Part shown: piece by piece, positions 6,804 through 13,609 of the stretch
How the letters are laid out: every line of letters begins with the position of its first letter
Numbering within the stretch: position 1 is the stretch's first letter
The notes under the pieces: model-generated
Told to the model about the DNA's origin: nothing
What the model saw: only the letters and a program-made list of their open reading frames with translations
Databases searched by the model: none
Made by a program: the position numbers and the translations under genes
Assembly: GCA_904387375.1 (NCBI GenBank)
Contig: CAJFLE010000013.1
Location: forward strand, 1 to 36,614
Reading direction: 5' to 3'
Source: Candidatus Protoclostridium gallicola
Lineage (GTDB): Bacteria; Bacillota; Clostridia; Christensenellales; Pumilibacteraceae
Length of the DNA: 36,614 bases

Positions 6804-7960
6804 GCATACTTTCGGGCGGCGCTTTTCTGCTGCCTCCCCGCGGAGCCGATCTGACGCGTTGGGCGGTGGTCGCATGCGATCAGTACACGTCGTCGCCGTC
6901 TTATTGGGAAAAACTGGCGGGTTTCGTCGGGGATGCTCCGAGCACTCTCGACCTTATATGTCCGGAGGCTTTTCTGTCCGGAGCGGACGCACGCCTGCCC
7001 GGCATCGCCGCGGCTTCGGAAAAATACGCCGAATCGTGGCTCGTGCCGTACGAGGGCATGGCGCTCGTACGCAGGAGCCTGCCTCACGGCGACCGTTACG
7101 GCCTCGTGTGCCTGGCCGATCTGGAAGCGTACTCTTATGAGGACGGAGGGGCGCTCATCCGCGCCACCGAAGGCACGGTGCTGGAACGCATACCGCCGCG
7201 CATGAAGGTGCGCGCCGCGTCCCGTCTGGACGTGCCCCACGTTATATGCCTTATAGACGACCCGGAAGGGACGGTCATAGAGCCGCTCGTCGGCGCCGGC
7301 GATCCGCTGTACGATTTCTCCCTCTATACGGGCGGACGGCTGGAAGGCCGGCTGATAAAGGACACGCGCGCCGCAGAGCGCGCGCTCGGCAGACTGCAGA
7401 AGCGCGCCGAGGAAGAGGGCAGACCCTTCGTGCTCGTGGGCGACGGCAATCACTCGCTCGCGGCGGCGAAGGCGCATTACGAACGGCTCAGGGCTGCGGG
7501 CGACCGCAGAGCGGAGCGGGCGAGATACGCGCTCGTCGAAGTGGAGAATCTCCGCTCCGGCGCCGTGGCTTTCGAACCCATTCACCGCATATTATATAAC
7601 GCAGGCGGCTTCGCGGAGTATGTCCGCGGCCGCGCGGGCGGCTTTACGCTCATAAGCGGCGGCAGGGAAACCGTCCTGCCCGGAGGCGGCGCCGTGAAAG
7701 CGTACGAAGAAGCGCAGGCGGCCATAGACGAGTACATAGCCTCGTACGGCGGCAGCGTCGATTACATACACGGCGAGGGAGAACTGCGCGCTCTGTGCGC
7801 CGAGCGCGGAGGCGTGGGACTGCTCATGCCCGCGCTGCCCAAGTCGGAACTGTTCGCCGAAGTATCGGAACGCGGCAGACTGCCCCGCAAGACGTTTTCG
7901 ATGGGCGAAGCGGACGAAAAACGTTTTTACATGGAATCCCGCGACATAGGGAAACCGTAA
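6800..7960 (+). CDS. DUF1015 family protein
   Basis: A 386-residue DUF1015 protein, a family common in Clostridia with no settled biochemical function. Recognisable blocks are WAVVACDQYTSSPSYW near residue 25, FVGDAPSTL, LIRATEGTVLERIPPRMKVR (about 115-135), LPHVICLIDDPEGTVIEPL-like text as VPHVICLIDDPEGTVIEPL, and the strongest family signature GDGNHSLAAAKAHYE at about 215. The C-terminal third has VDYIHGEGEL and the end MPALPKSELFAEVSERG. Its ATG overlaps the cdaA stop, so translation is coupled. The co-expression with c-di-AMP synthesis is not usual for this family and could hint at a linked role. Aspartate kinase follows after 35 nt. Confidence 0.85.
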   Translation: MSILSGGAFLLPPRGADLTRWAVVACDQYTSSPSYWEKLAGFVGDAPSTLDLICPEAFLSGADARLPGIAAASEKYAESWLVPYEGMALVRRSLPHGDRYGLVCLADLEAYSYEDGGALIRATEGTVLERIPPRMKVRAASRLDVPHVICLIDDPEGTVIEPLVGAGDPLYDFSLYTGGRLEGRLIKDTRAAERALGRLQKRAEEEGRPFVLVGDGNHSLAAAKAHYERLRAAGDRRAERARYALVEVENLRSGAVAFEPIHRILYNAGGFAEYVRGRAGGFTLISGGRETVLPGGGAVKAYEEAQAAIDEYIASYGGSVDYIHGEGELRALCAERGGVGLLMPALPKSELFAEVSERGRLPRKTFSMGEADEKRFYMESRDIGKP

Positions 7961-7995
7961 ACAAAGAAATACAATTTTCAGGATGATATAAAAAA

Positions 7996-9315
7996 ATGGC
8001 AAAAGCACTTAAATTCGGCGGCACCTCGATGGCCAACGCGCAGAGCATCATGCGCGTGCGCGACATAATCCTCGGCGACAGAGACGCCGAGTACGTCGTG
8101 GTTTCCGCCCCCGGAAAGCGCGAAAAAACGGATACGAAGGTCACCGACCTTCTGATCAGACTGCACGGCGAAACGAACTCCCGCGGACGGCGCGAAGTAA
8201 TGGACGTCATCGCCGCACGGTTCCGCGAGATAGAAAGCGGCCTCGGCCTCTCGCTCGACCTGTCCTCCGACCTCGAAGAGATTTTCAGGCGTACGGAAGA
8301 GGGCGCGTCGTACGACTACGTTGTCAGCCGCGGCGAATACCTCGCAGCCAAGGTGCTCGCGGCGCTCATCGGCTACAAGTTCGTCGACGCCGCCGACATC
8401 ATCAAGTTCCGCGGCGGCACGCTGGACGCGGAAGAAACGCAGCGGCTGGCGTCCGAAGCCCTCGATAAGGCGGGCAGGGCGGTGGTTCCCGGTTTCTACG
8501 GCTCGGACGAGAACGGCAGAATCAAAGCTTTCTCACGCGGCGGCTCCGACGTTTCGGGCGCGATAGTGGCGCGCGCGGTGCACGCTTCGGTATACGAGAA
8601 CTGGACGGACGTCAACGGCTTCATGGTCGTCGACCCGCGCATCGTGAAAAATCCCGAAATCATAAGAATGGTGACGTACCGCGAACTGCGCGAGCTGTCG
8701 TACATGGGCGCGAGCGTGCTCCATCCCGAAGCCGTGTTTCCGGTCAACCTCGCGGGCATACCCATCAATATCCGCAACACCTTCGCCCCCGAAGAGAAGG
8801 GCACGATGATCGTCAATTACGAGGATCTGCTGTGCGGCAAATACGAGCGCAAGGGCAGCGTCATAACGGGCATCGCCGGCAAGAAGGATTTCGTGGGAAT
8901 ATTCATCGAAAAGCAGATGATGAACAACGAAATCGGCTTCTGCAAAACCCTGCTCGACGTGCTCTACGATCATAAGATATCCCTCGAACATATGCCGACG
9001 GGCATAGACACCGTCACGCTCGTCATCGACCCCACCGACGACGAGGTGCTCGCCGAGGCGATCGCCGACATCAAGGACAAGTGCGATCCCACGACGATAG
9101 AAATGAGCAAGGGGCTTGCTCTCATAGCCGTCGTCGGCCACGGCATGAGCCGCGTCAAGGGTACGGCGTCCCGCGTCTGCGGCGCGCTGTCCGACGCCGA
9201 CGTCAACATAAGAATGATAGACCAGGGCTCCAGCGAGATGAACATCATCGTCGCCGTCGAGAACGCCGATTACGAAAAGGCGATTGCGGCCCTGTATCGC
9301 GAATTCGTCCATTGA
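7996..9315 (+). CDS. lysC: Aspartate kinase
   Basis: A 439-residue monofunctional aspartokinase that phosphorylates aspartate in the first step of lysine, threonine, methionine and diaminopimelate synthesis. The N-terminal kinase domain starts KALKFGGTSMANAQ, contains VVSAPGKREKTDTKVTD, YVVSRGEYLAAKVLA and the SRGGSDVSGAIVARAV substrate block at about 177-192, and VDPRIVKNPEIIRMVTY near 215. Two ACT domains (from about residue 295) would bind an allosteric amino acid; the second holds LIAVVGHGMSRVKGTASRV and MIDQGSSEMNIIVAVE. Start ATG 7996; only a weak AGGATG precedes it. It is the last gene before a strong terminator. Nothing else of the lysine pathway is nearby, so feedback specificity cannot be told. 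Confidence 0.95.
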   Translation: MAKALKFGGTSMANAQSIMRVRDIILGDRDAEYVVVSAPGKREKTDTKVTDLLIRLHGETNSRGRREVMDVIAARFREIESGLGLSLDLSSDLEEIFRRTEEGASYDYVVSRGEYLAAKVLAALIGYKFVDAADIIKFRGGTLDAEETQRLASEALDKAGRAVVPGFYGSDENGRIKAFSRGGSDVSGAIVARAVHASVYENWTDVNGFMVVDPRIVKNPEIIRMVTYRELRELSYMGASVLHPEAVFPVNLAGIPINIRNTFAPEEKGTMIVNYEDLLCGKYERKGSVITGIAGKKDFVGIFIEKQMMNNEIGFCKTLLDVLYDHKISLEHMPTGIDTVTLVIDPTDDEVLAEAIADIKDKCDPTTIEMSKGLALIAVVGHGMSRVKGTASRVCGALSDADVNIRMIDQGSSEMNIIVAVENADYEKAIAALYREFVH

Positions 9316-9348
9316 GCGGCCTATCCGACCGTCAAAAGGAATAAAGGA

Positions 9349-9382
9349 CGCGAAAACCGGCCGTTTGCGGCCGGTTTTCGCG
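9349..9382. terminator. Strong bidirectional terminator
   Basis: A perfect 15-bp stem (9349-9363 with 9368-9382), loop TTTG, with the T/A runs inside and after the stem. It lies between convergent lysC and the glycosylase gene and overlaps neither coding frame. Confidence 0.9.
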
Positions 9383-9384
9383 TT

Positions 9385-9879
9385 TTAGATAACGGGATCG
9401 AGATATCCGGTAATTACGGAATACGCGTCTCGCATGCGTTCGTAACTCACAGCTCTGTTCGCACCGCTCGGGCTGGGCAGATATATGCTCCGCTCTCCCG
9501 TAAATTTTTCATACAGCGCCGTCGCCGTCCGTCCCACGGTGAACACGGCGTGCACATCGCAGGCGCGGGTAATAACGGAAAAATCGTTGGGCACGGCGCT
9601 GCGTATGCTTGCGTCCGACGCTCCCGCGATCTCGCATTCGGCGATGACGTCCCACAGCGCTATGCCGCGCCTCAGCGCCATGTCCCGCCGCTCGTCGTTA
9701 TTCGCGGGAAAAGGTTCGCCGAGCACGTCGGACAGCACGCGCCAGAACCGGTTCTGCGGGTGTCCGTAATAAAAACCCGTTTCGCGCGACTTGGGCGAGG
9801 GAAGCGAACCGAGCACGAGCACGCGGCTGCGCTCGTCATACACCGGCGGGAGAGTATGGTATACCTTTTCGTACTTCAT
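9385..9879 (-). CDS. DNA-deoxyinosine glycosylase (uracil-DNA glycosylase superfamily)
   Basis: A 164-residue base-excision repair enzyme of the uracil-DNA glycosylase superfamily, closest to the hypoxanthine/deoxyinosine glycosylase subgroup. The hallmark N-terminal motif is LVLGSLPSPKSRETGFYYGH then PQNRFW (about residues 23-48), matching the GSxPS..S...GFYYGHPQNRFW pattern of that subgroup. The middle has GIALWDVIAECEIAGASDAS and the C-terminus has LPSPSGANR (leucine-intercalation loop region). Start ATG at 9877-9879 is preferred over longer alternatives because a consensus promoter ends 6 nt upstream, implying a leaderless mRNA. The gene converges on lysC. Subfamily substrate is from motif resemblance, not proof. 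Confidence 0.88.
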   Translation of the reverse strand: MKYEKVYHTLPPVYDERSRVLVLGSLPSPKSRETGFYYGHPQNRFWRVLSDVLGEPFPANNDERRDMALRRGIALWDVIAECEIAGASDASIRSAVPNDFSVITRACDVHAVFTVGRTATALYEKFTGERSIYLPSPSGANRAVSYERMRDAYSVITGYLDPVI

Positions 9880-9885
9880 ATCCCG

Positions 9886-9914
9886 ATGATACCACCGACG
9901 CCCGACTTTGTCAA
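9886..9914 (-). promoter_or_regulatory. Promoter giving a leaderless glycosylase mRNA
   Basis: Minus strand: TTGACA (9914-9909), 17 bp, TATCAT (9891-9886), then CGGGAT (6 nt) and ATG at 9879. The -35 box overlaps the beginning of the intergenic gap after the DUF6809-like gene, which ends at 9918. Confidence 0.8.
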
Positions 9915-9917
9915 GCG

Positions 9918-10199
9918 TCACGCTCCGTATGCTCCGGCCGCTCTGCCCGCTTCCGTACCGATTAGCAGCCCGAGTTTGAAGCCTTCCGCAAAACATTTTT
10001 CGGCGTTGCATGCCGACAGTAACAGCAGACTGTCGTACAGCTTCAGGAACGTGTCGCGCATGTGCTCCGGCAGCGCTTCGGCATACCGTATGCTGCTGCC
10101 GTATTCTCCCCAGTCCGCTTCTCTTTCGATGTCATGCAGCTTTATGCGCCCTGAGAGTTTTGACAGCGGGAGCAGCTGCGTTATCAAAGATTCTTCCAT
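9918..10199 (-). CDS. Small DUF6809-like protein
   Basis: A 93-residue soluble protein. Its C-terminal half (RYAEALPEHMRDTFLKLYDS, then SACNAEKCFAEGFKLGLLIGT) follows the layout of DUF6809-like Firmicute proteins: a helix ending near a Tyr-Asp pair and a second helix ending in a GF-LG-L motif. No enzymatic residues are visible and function is unknown. Start ATG at 10197-10199 is supported by AAGGAG eight nt upstream; upstream in-frame codons are AT-rich promoter sequence. It is divergent from an Xre regulator at 10321 across a promoter with two exact 17-bp direct repeats, so the two genes are probably co-controlled. The family call is moderate. Confidence 0.65.
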   Translation of the reverse strand: MEESLITQLLPLSKLSGRIKLHDIEREADWGEYGSSIRYAEALPEHMRDTFLKLYDSLLLLSACNAEKCFAEGFKLGLLIGTEAGRAAGAYGA

Positions 10200-10219
10200 T
10201 GAAATTTTCTCCTTATTAT

Positions 10220-10265
10220 ATAGGTAATACTTATAAATATAATATATCATAGGTAATACTTATAA
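10220..10265. promoter_or_regulatory. Two 17-bp exact direct repeats, probable Xre operators
   Basis: ATAGGTAATACTTATAA occurs at 10220-10236 and 10249-10265, 29 bp apart start to start (close to three helical turns). The core GGTAATACTT is a near-dyad. The repeats lie across the minus-strand promoter of the DUF6809-like gene (TTGACT at 10275-10270, 18 bp, TATATT) and upstream of the plus-strand TATAAT (10293-10298) for the Xre gene, the expected place for autoregulatory operators. Confidence 0.65.
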
Positions 10266-10320
10266 GTCAAGACTTTTTATCCGAAATTATTGTATAATAT
10301 TAAAAAATCGGGAGGATTTC

Positions 10321-10539
10321 ATGATAACAGCCGAAAATATTCAGTCAAGAATTGCGCAGGCTATCCGGGAGAGCGAGCTGTCGCAAAGCGAAATCGCAAG
10401 ACGCATAGGCGTGCGGCAACCTACGATCGCGCAATATATTTCAGGCAAAACCAAACCGAATATAGAAACATTCGCGCGTTTGTGCAAAACGCTTGATCTG
10501 GATCCTGCGTACATCCTTTGTCTGACCGAAAACGAATAG
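10321..10539 (+). CDS. Xre-family HTH regulator
   Basis: A 72-residue protein that is almost entirely a Cro/CI-type helix-turn-helix domain: RIAQAIRESELSQSEIARRI (helices 1-2), GVRQPTIAQYISGKTKPN (recognition helix and following turn) and IETFARLCKTLDLDPAYIL (helices 4-5). There is no sensor domain, so it is probably a simple repressor. GGGAGG lies 5-6 nt before ATG 10321, a good ribosome-binding site, and TATAAT is at 10293-10298. It is divergent from the DUF6809-like gene across paired operators. tcdA begins 8 nt after its stop, so the housekeeping gene tcdA may be driven from this regulated promoter. Confidence 0.92.
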   Translation: MITAENIQSRIAQAIRESELSQSEIARRIGVRQPTIAQYISGKTKPNIETFARLCKTLDLDPAYILCLTENE

Positions 10540-10547
10540 AAATCATA

Positions 10548-11222
10548 ATGGAAAGCAGATACGAAAGAACGACAGGCCTTATCGGGGAAGACGGCCTCGA
10601 AAAACTGAAACGGAGCAGGGTGCTGCTGTTCGGCGTGGGCGGCGTGGGCGGTCATGCCGCGGAGGCGCTCGTGCGCGCGGGCGTGGGCGCGCTGGATATA
10701 GTGGACGGCGACGCGTTCTCTCCCTCCAATCTCAACCGCCAGCTCTTCGCTACCGAAAAGACGGTGGGCGAACTGAAAGTCGCGGCCGCGCGCCGACGCC
10801 TGCTCGAAGTGGACTCGTCCGCGAGCGTAACCCCGCACGCGCTGTTCTTCGCGCCCGACACGCCCTTCGATTTCTCGCCGTACGACCACGTCATCGACGC
10901 CATCGACTCGGTGCCGGGCAAGCTGGAAATAATACTCCGCGCCCGCGCGGCAGGCGTGCCCGTCATCAGCTGTATGGGCGCGGGTAACAAGCTGGATCCG
11001 TCCGCTTTCCGCGCCGCCGACATATACGAAACGAAGGTGTGTCCGCTCGCGCGCGTCATGCGCCGCCTGTGCCGGGAAAACGGCATAGACGCCCTGCGCG
11101 TCGTGTATTCGGAGGAGCCGCCCGCCGCGACCGGCAGCACTCCCGCGAGCATATCTTTCGTGCCCGCCGCCGCGGGTCTGCTGCTCGCCGCCGAAACGGT
11201 AAAGACATTGCTCGCCAAATAA
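10548..11222 (+). CDS. tcdA: tRNA threonylcarbamoyladenosine dehydratase
   Basis: A 224-residue E1-like (ThiF/MoeB superfamily) enzyme of the TcdA/YgdL type, which uses ATP to cyclise t6A37 to ct6A in tRNAs. It begins ESRYERTTGLIGEDGLEKL, as in TcdA proteins. The nucleotide-binding loop is LFGVGGVGGHAAEALVRAGV (about residues 27-46), the acidic turn is DIVDGDAFSPSNLNRQLFA, and ISCMGAGNKLDPSAF (about 145) is the family signature. Length is slightly short, as in Firmicutes. ATG 10548 is chosen since translation upstream would overlap the Xre gene. No clear Shine-Dalgarno precedes it. The gene converges on the metal ATPase gene. Confidence 0.92.
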   Translation: MESRYERTTGLIGEDGLEKLKRSRVLLFGVGGVGGHAAEALVRAGVGALDIVDGDAFSPSNLNRQLFATEKTVGELKVAAARRRLLEVDSSASVTPHALFFAPDTPFDFSPYDHVIDAIDSVPGKLEIILRARAAGVPVISCMGAGNKLDPSAFRAADIYETKVCPLARVMRRLCRENGIDALRVVYSEEPPAATGSTPASISFVPAAAGLLLAAETVKTLLAK

Positions 11223-11227
11223 CAAAC

Positions 11228-11257
11228 CGGCTCCCGAAAGAATTCTTCCGGGAGCCG
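11228..11257. terminator. Hairpin between convergent tcdA and metal ATPase genes
   Basis: CGGCTCCCG (11228-11236) pairs with CGGGAGCCG (11249-11257); the loop AAAGAATTCTTC is itself largely self-complementary. T-runs are weak, but position between convergent genes supports a bidirectional terminator. Confidence 0.7.
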
Positions 11258-11278
11258 TTATCTATATCGGAGTTTATA

Positions 11279-13231
11279 TCATAAGTTTCCGCTTGCCGCG
11301 GTCTTCGTCTGCCCGGACGTCTGCGCGGCGCGCTTTTTCACGCCCAGCGCGCGCATGGCGTTGACTATCGCGACGAGACATACGCCGACGTCGCCTATAA
11401 TCGCCACCCACAGCGGGAAATCGGGGAGCGCTATCGCGAGTATCATTATCGCCGTTTTGATAAGCAGCGAACCGACTATGTTCTGCATGGCTATCGCGAT
11501 GACTTTCCGCGCGTGCTTCTTTGCCGCCACGACGGCGGACAGATCGTCGTTCATGACGACCGCGTCGCCGGCTTCTATCGCCGCGTCGCTGCCCAGTCCG
11601 CCCATGGCGCAGCCCACGTCCGCCGCTGCCAGCACGGGCGCGTCGTTTATTCCGTCGCCGCAGAACAGCACTTTCTCGCCCCGGTTCTGCATTTCGGCGA
11701 CCTTGGCGACCTTGTCCTCGGGCAGCAGTCCGGCGTAAAACTCGTCCACTCCCGCTTCGCGCGCGACTGCTTCCGCGACCTCGTATCTGTCGCCCGTGAG
11801 CATGACCGTTTTCACGCCCGCTTTTTTCAGCTCCGCCACTGCCTGCGCGCTGCCCGGTTTGATCTTATCCGCGACGACGATGTGTCCGAGATACCTGCCG
11901 TCCGCCGCCGCGTGCAGCGCCGTGAACGGTCCGTCGCACGGCTGCGTTTTCACGCCGCATTCTTCGAGCAGTTCCGCCTTTCCGACGATGACCCGCACGC
12001 CGCCAACCGTGGCCTTGATGCCTTTTCCCGCCACGTCCTCGGCATGTTCGCACGCCGGCGTTTCGTCGCCGAGCGACGTATAATACGCGGTGACAGACCT
12101 CGCGATGGGGTGGGTGAATCTGCTTTCCGCCGCCGCCACGAGCGCGAGTTCTTTTTCGGCCAGCGTGCACTCGACGACGGAGAACTTTCCTTCGGTTATC
12201 GTGCCCGTCTTGTCGAACGCCGCCACGGTCGCGTGCATATACGGCGAGAACACGTCCGCGCCCTTGATGAGCACGCCGGCCTTCGCCGCGCCGCCGATGC
12301 CGCCGAAGAAGGTGAGCGGCACGCTGATGACGAGCGCGCAGGGGCAGGACACGACGAGCAGGGACAGCGCCGTATAAATCCAGTGGCCCCACTCGTTGCC
12401 GCCGCCCGCCAGCATGATCGCGAGCGGGGGAACGACCGCCACGAGCAGCGCTATCGCGCACACGATGGGAGTGTACACCTTCGCGAAGCGGGTGATGAAG
12501 GTCTCCTGCTTCGCTTTCTTTTCGCTCGCTTCCTCGACGAGCCTGAGCATCTTGCTCGCCGTAGACTCGCCGAACGGCTTCGTCGTGCGTACGGTGATCA
12601 GCCCGTCCACGGCTATGGAACCCGACTTTATCTCGTCGCCCGCGCGGCAGTACCGCGGCTCGCTCTCGCCCGTAATCGCCGAGGAGTCGACATAGCTCGC
12701 TCCGCTCTCCACGACGCCGTCTATGGCCACGCGCTCGCCCGGTCTGACGGCTATGAGCTCGCCAGGCTCCACCTCGTCGGGGAATACCTCGATCTCCTCG
12801 CCGCCGCGCACCACCACGGCCGAATCGGGCCGCATGGACAGCAGCTGCTTGATGCCCTTGCGCGACTTCTTGACCGCCATGGACTGGAAGTGCTCGCCGA
12901 TCTGATACAGCAGCATGACGAGCACGCCGTCCATCATGACCTCGCCGCCGCCCGGAGCGCAGAGCTCCGTTTCGTAGTCTGAGAATACGAGGTTGATGAC
13001 GAACGCGCCGATCGAGGCGACGAGCATGAGAAAGTTTTCGTCGAATATGACGCCGCGCCGTATATTGCGCGCCGCTTTGACTATGACCGTGCGCGCCGCC
13101 GCCAGCCATGCCAGGGCGTACAGCGTCACGTATACGGGGAAGAATCCGGCGATCTTGTCGAATAGCACCGCCGGAATAAGCAGCGCGGCGCACAGAATGA
13201 TGGATACTATCCGTCCGTTCGGTTTTTTCAT
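11279..13231 (-). CDS. P1B-type heavy-metal exporting ATPase (Zn/Cd group), no own HMA domain
   Basis: A 650-residue P1B ATPase that would pump soft divalent metals out of the cytoplasm. Motifs in order: TGES of the actuator domain near residue 187, the CPC metal-binding membrane motif (SCPCALVISVP) near 296, the phosphorylated Asp in FDKTGTITEG near 338, the FTHPIA nucleotide-site HP, and GDGINDAPVLAAADVG in the P domain. The IGEHFQSMAVKKSRKGI stretch after the second membrane pair fits ZntA/CadA rather than copper pumps. The N-terminus starts directly at the first membrane region; the usual N-terminal HMA domain is encoded separately just upstream, overlapping by ATGA. It is the second gene of a two-gene operon with an ArsR-type operator. 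Confidence 0.9.
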   Translation of the reverse strand: MKKPNGRIVSIILCAALLIPAVLFDKIAGFFPVYVTLYALAWLAAARTVIVKAARNIRRGVIFDENFLMLVASIGAFVINLVFSDYETELCAPGGGEVMMDGVLVMLLYQIGEHFQSMAVKKSRKGIKQLLSMRPDSAVVVRGGEEIEVFPDEVEPGELIAVRPGERVAIDGVVESGASYVDSSAITGESEPRYCRAGDEIKSGSIAVDGLITVRTTKPFGESTASKMLRLVEEASEKKAKQETFITRFAKVYTPIVCAIALLVAVVPPLAIMLAGGGNEWGHWIYTALSLLVVSCPCALVISVPLTFFGGIGGAAKAGVLIKGADVFSPYMHATVAAFDKTGTITEGKFSVVECTLAEKELALVAAAESRFTHPIARSVTAYYTSLGDETPACEHAEDVAGKGIKATVGGVRVIVGKAELLEECGVKTQPCDGPFTALHAAADGRYLGHIVVADKIKPGSAQAVAELKKAGVKTVMLTGDRYEVAEAVAREAGVDEFYAGLLPEDKVAKVAEMQNRGEKVLFCGDGINDAPVLAAADVGCAMGGLGSDAAIEAGDAVVMNDDLSAVVAAKKHARKVIAIAMQNIVGSLLIKTAIMILAIALPDFPLWVAIIGDVGVCLVAIVNAMRALGVKKRAAQTSGQTKTAASGNL

Positions 13232-13449
13232 CTTATTTCCGTAATGACCGCATCCGGTTCGAGAATTTTCGTGACGCGCCTCACTTCCTTCATCGCCTTG
13301 TCGAAATGCTCGTCGGGCGCGGTGACGCGGAGCTGCCCGAGAGCAAAGGACAGACGGCACTGCGTCTGCGGTATCCTGTTGAGCGTGTCTTCCAGCCTTT
13401 TCGCGCAGTTGGCGCAGTCGATGTTCTCGATTTCGTAATTCCTGGTCAT
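13228..13449 (-). CDS. Stand-alone HMA metal-binding protein
   Basis: A 73-residue HMA-fold protein with the metal-binding CxxC as CANCAKRLEDTL (Cys about residues 12 and 15). The rest has the expected beta-alpha-beta pattern (LSFALGQLRVTAP, HFDKAMKEVRRVTKILEPDA). It can act as a chaperone handing metal to the ATPase encoded immediately downstream, or as its detached regulatory domain. The stop overlaps the ATPase start. ATG at 13447-13449 is preceded by AAGGAGAT, a strong ribosome-binding site, and a consensus promoter with an ArsR-like operator lies upstream, so it heads the operon. Confidence 0.9.
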   Translation of the reverse strand: MTRNYEIENIDCANCAKRLEDTLNRIPQTQCRLSFALGQLRVTAPDEHFDKAMKEVRRVTKILEPDAVITEIR

Positions 13450-13473
13450 GATATGAATCTCCTTTTTGTTTTA

Positions 13474-13497
13474 ATGATTAAACAATCATTTAATCAT
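13474..13497. promoter_or_regulatory. ArsR/SmtB-type operator
   Basis: ATGATTAAA (13474-13482) and TTTAATCAT (13489-13497) form a 9-bp inverted repeat with a 6-bp centre. It lies just downstream of the -10 box of the HMA/ATPase promoter, the usual site for ArsR-family metal-sensor operators. No metal-sensor gene is adjacent; the ArsR gene at 308 is a candidate (inference). Confidence 0.6.
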
Positions 13498-13503
13498 ACT
13501 CGT

Positions 13504-13532
13504 ATTATATGCCGTTTTTCTCATATTGTCAA
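13504..13532 (-). promoter_or_regulatory. Consensus promoter of the HMA/metal ATPase operon
   Basis: Minus strand: TTGACA (13532-13527), 17 bp, TATAAT (13509-13504). The leader of about 50 nt contains the inverted repeat at 13474-13497 and the Shine-Dalgarno AAGGAG. Confidence 0.85.
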
Positions 13533-13609
13533 GCATATTCGCGCAAAAAGTACGAATTTTCCGCGGGGGAGCGCTCATATACATAAGCGTACATAAAAAA
13601 GGAGACATC

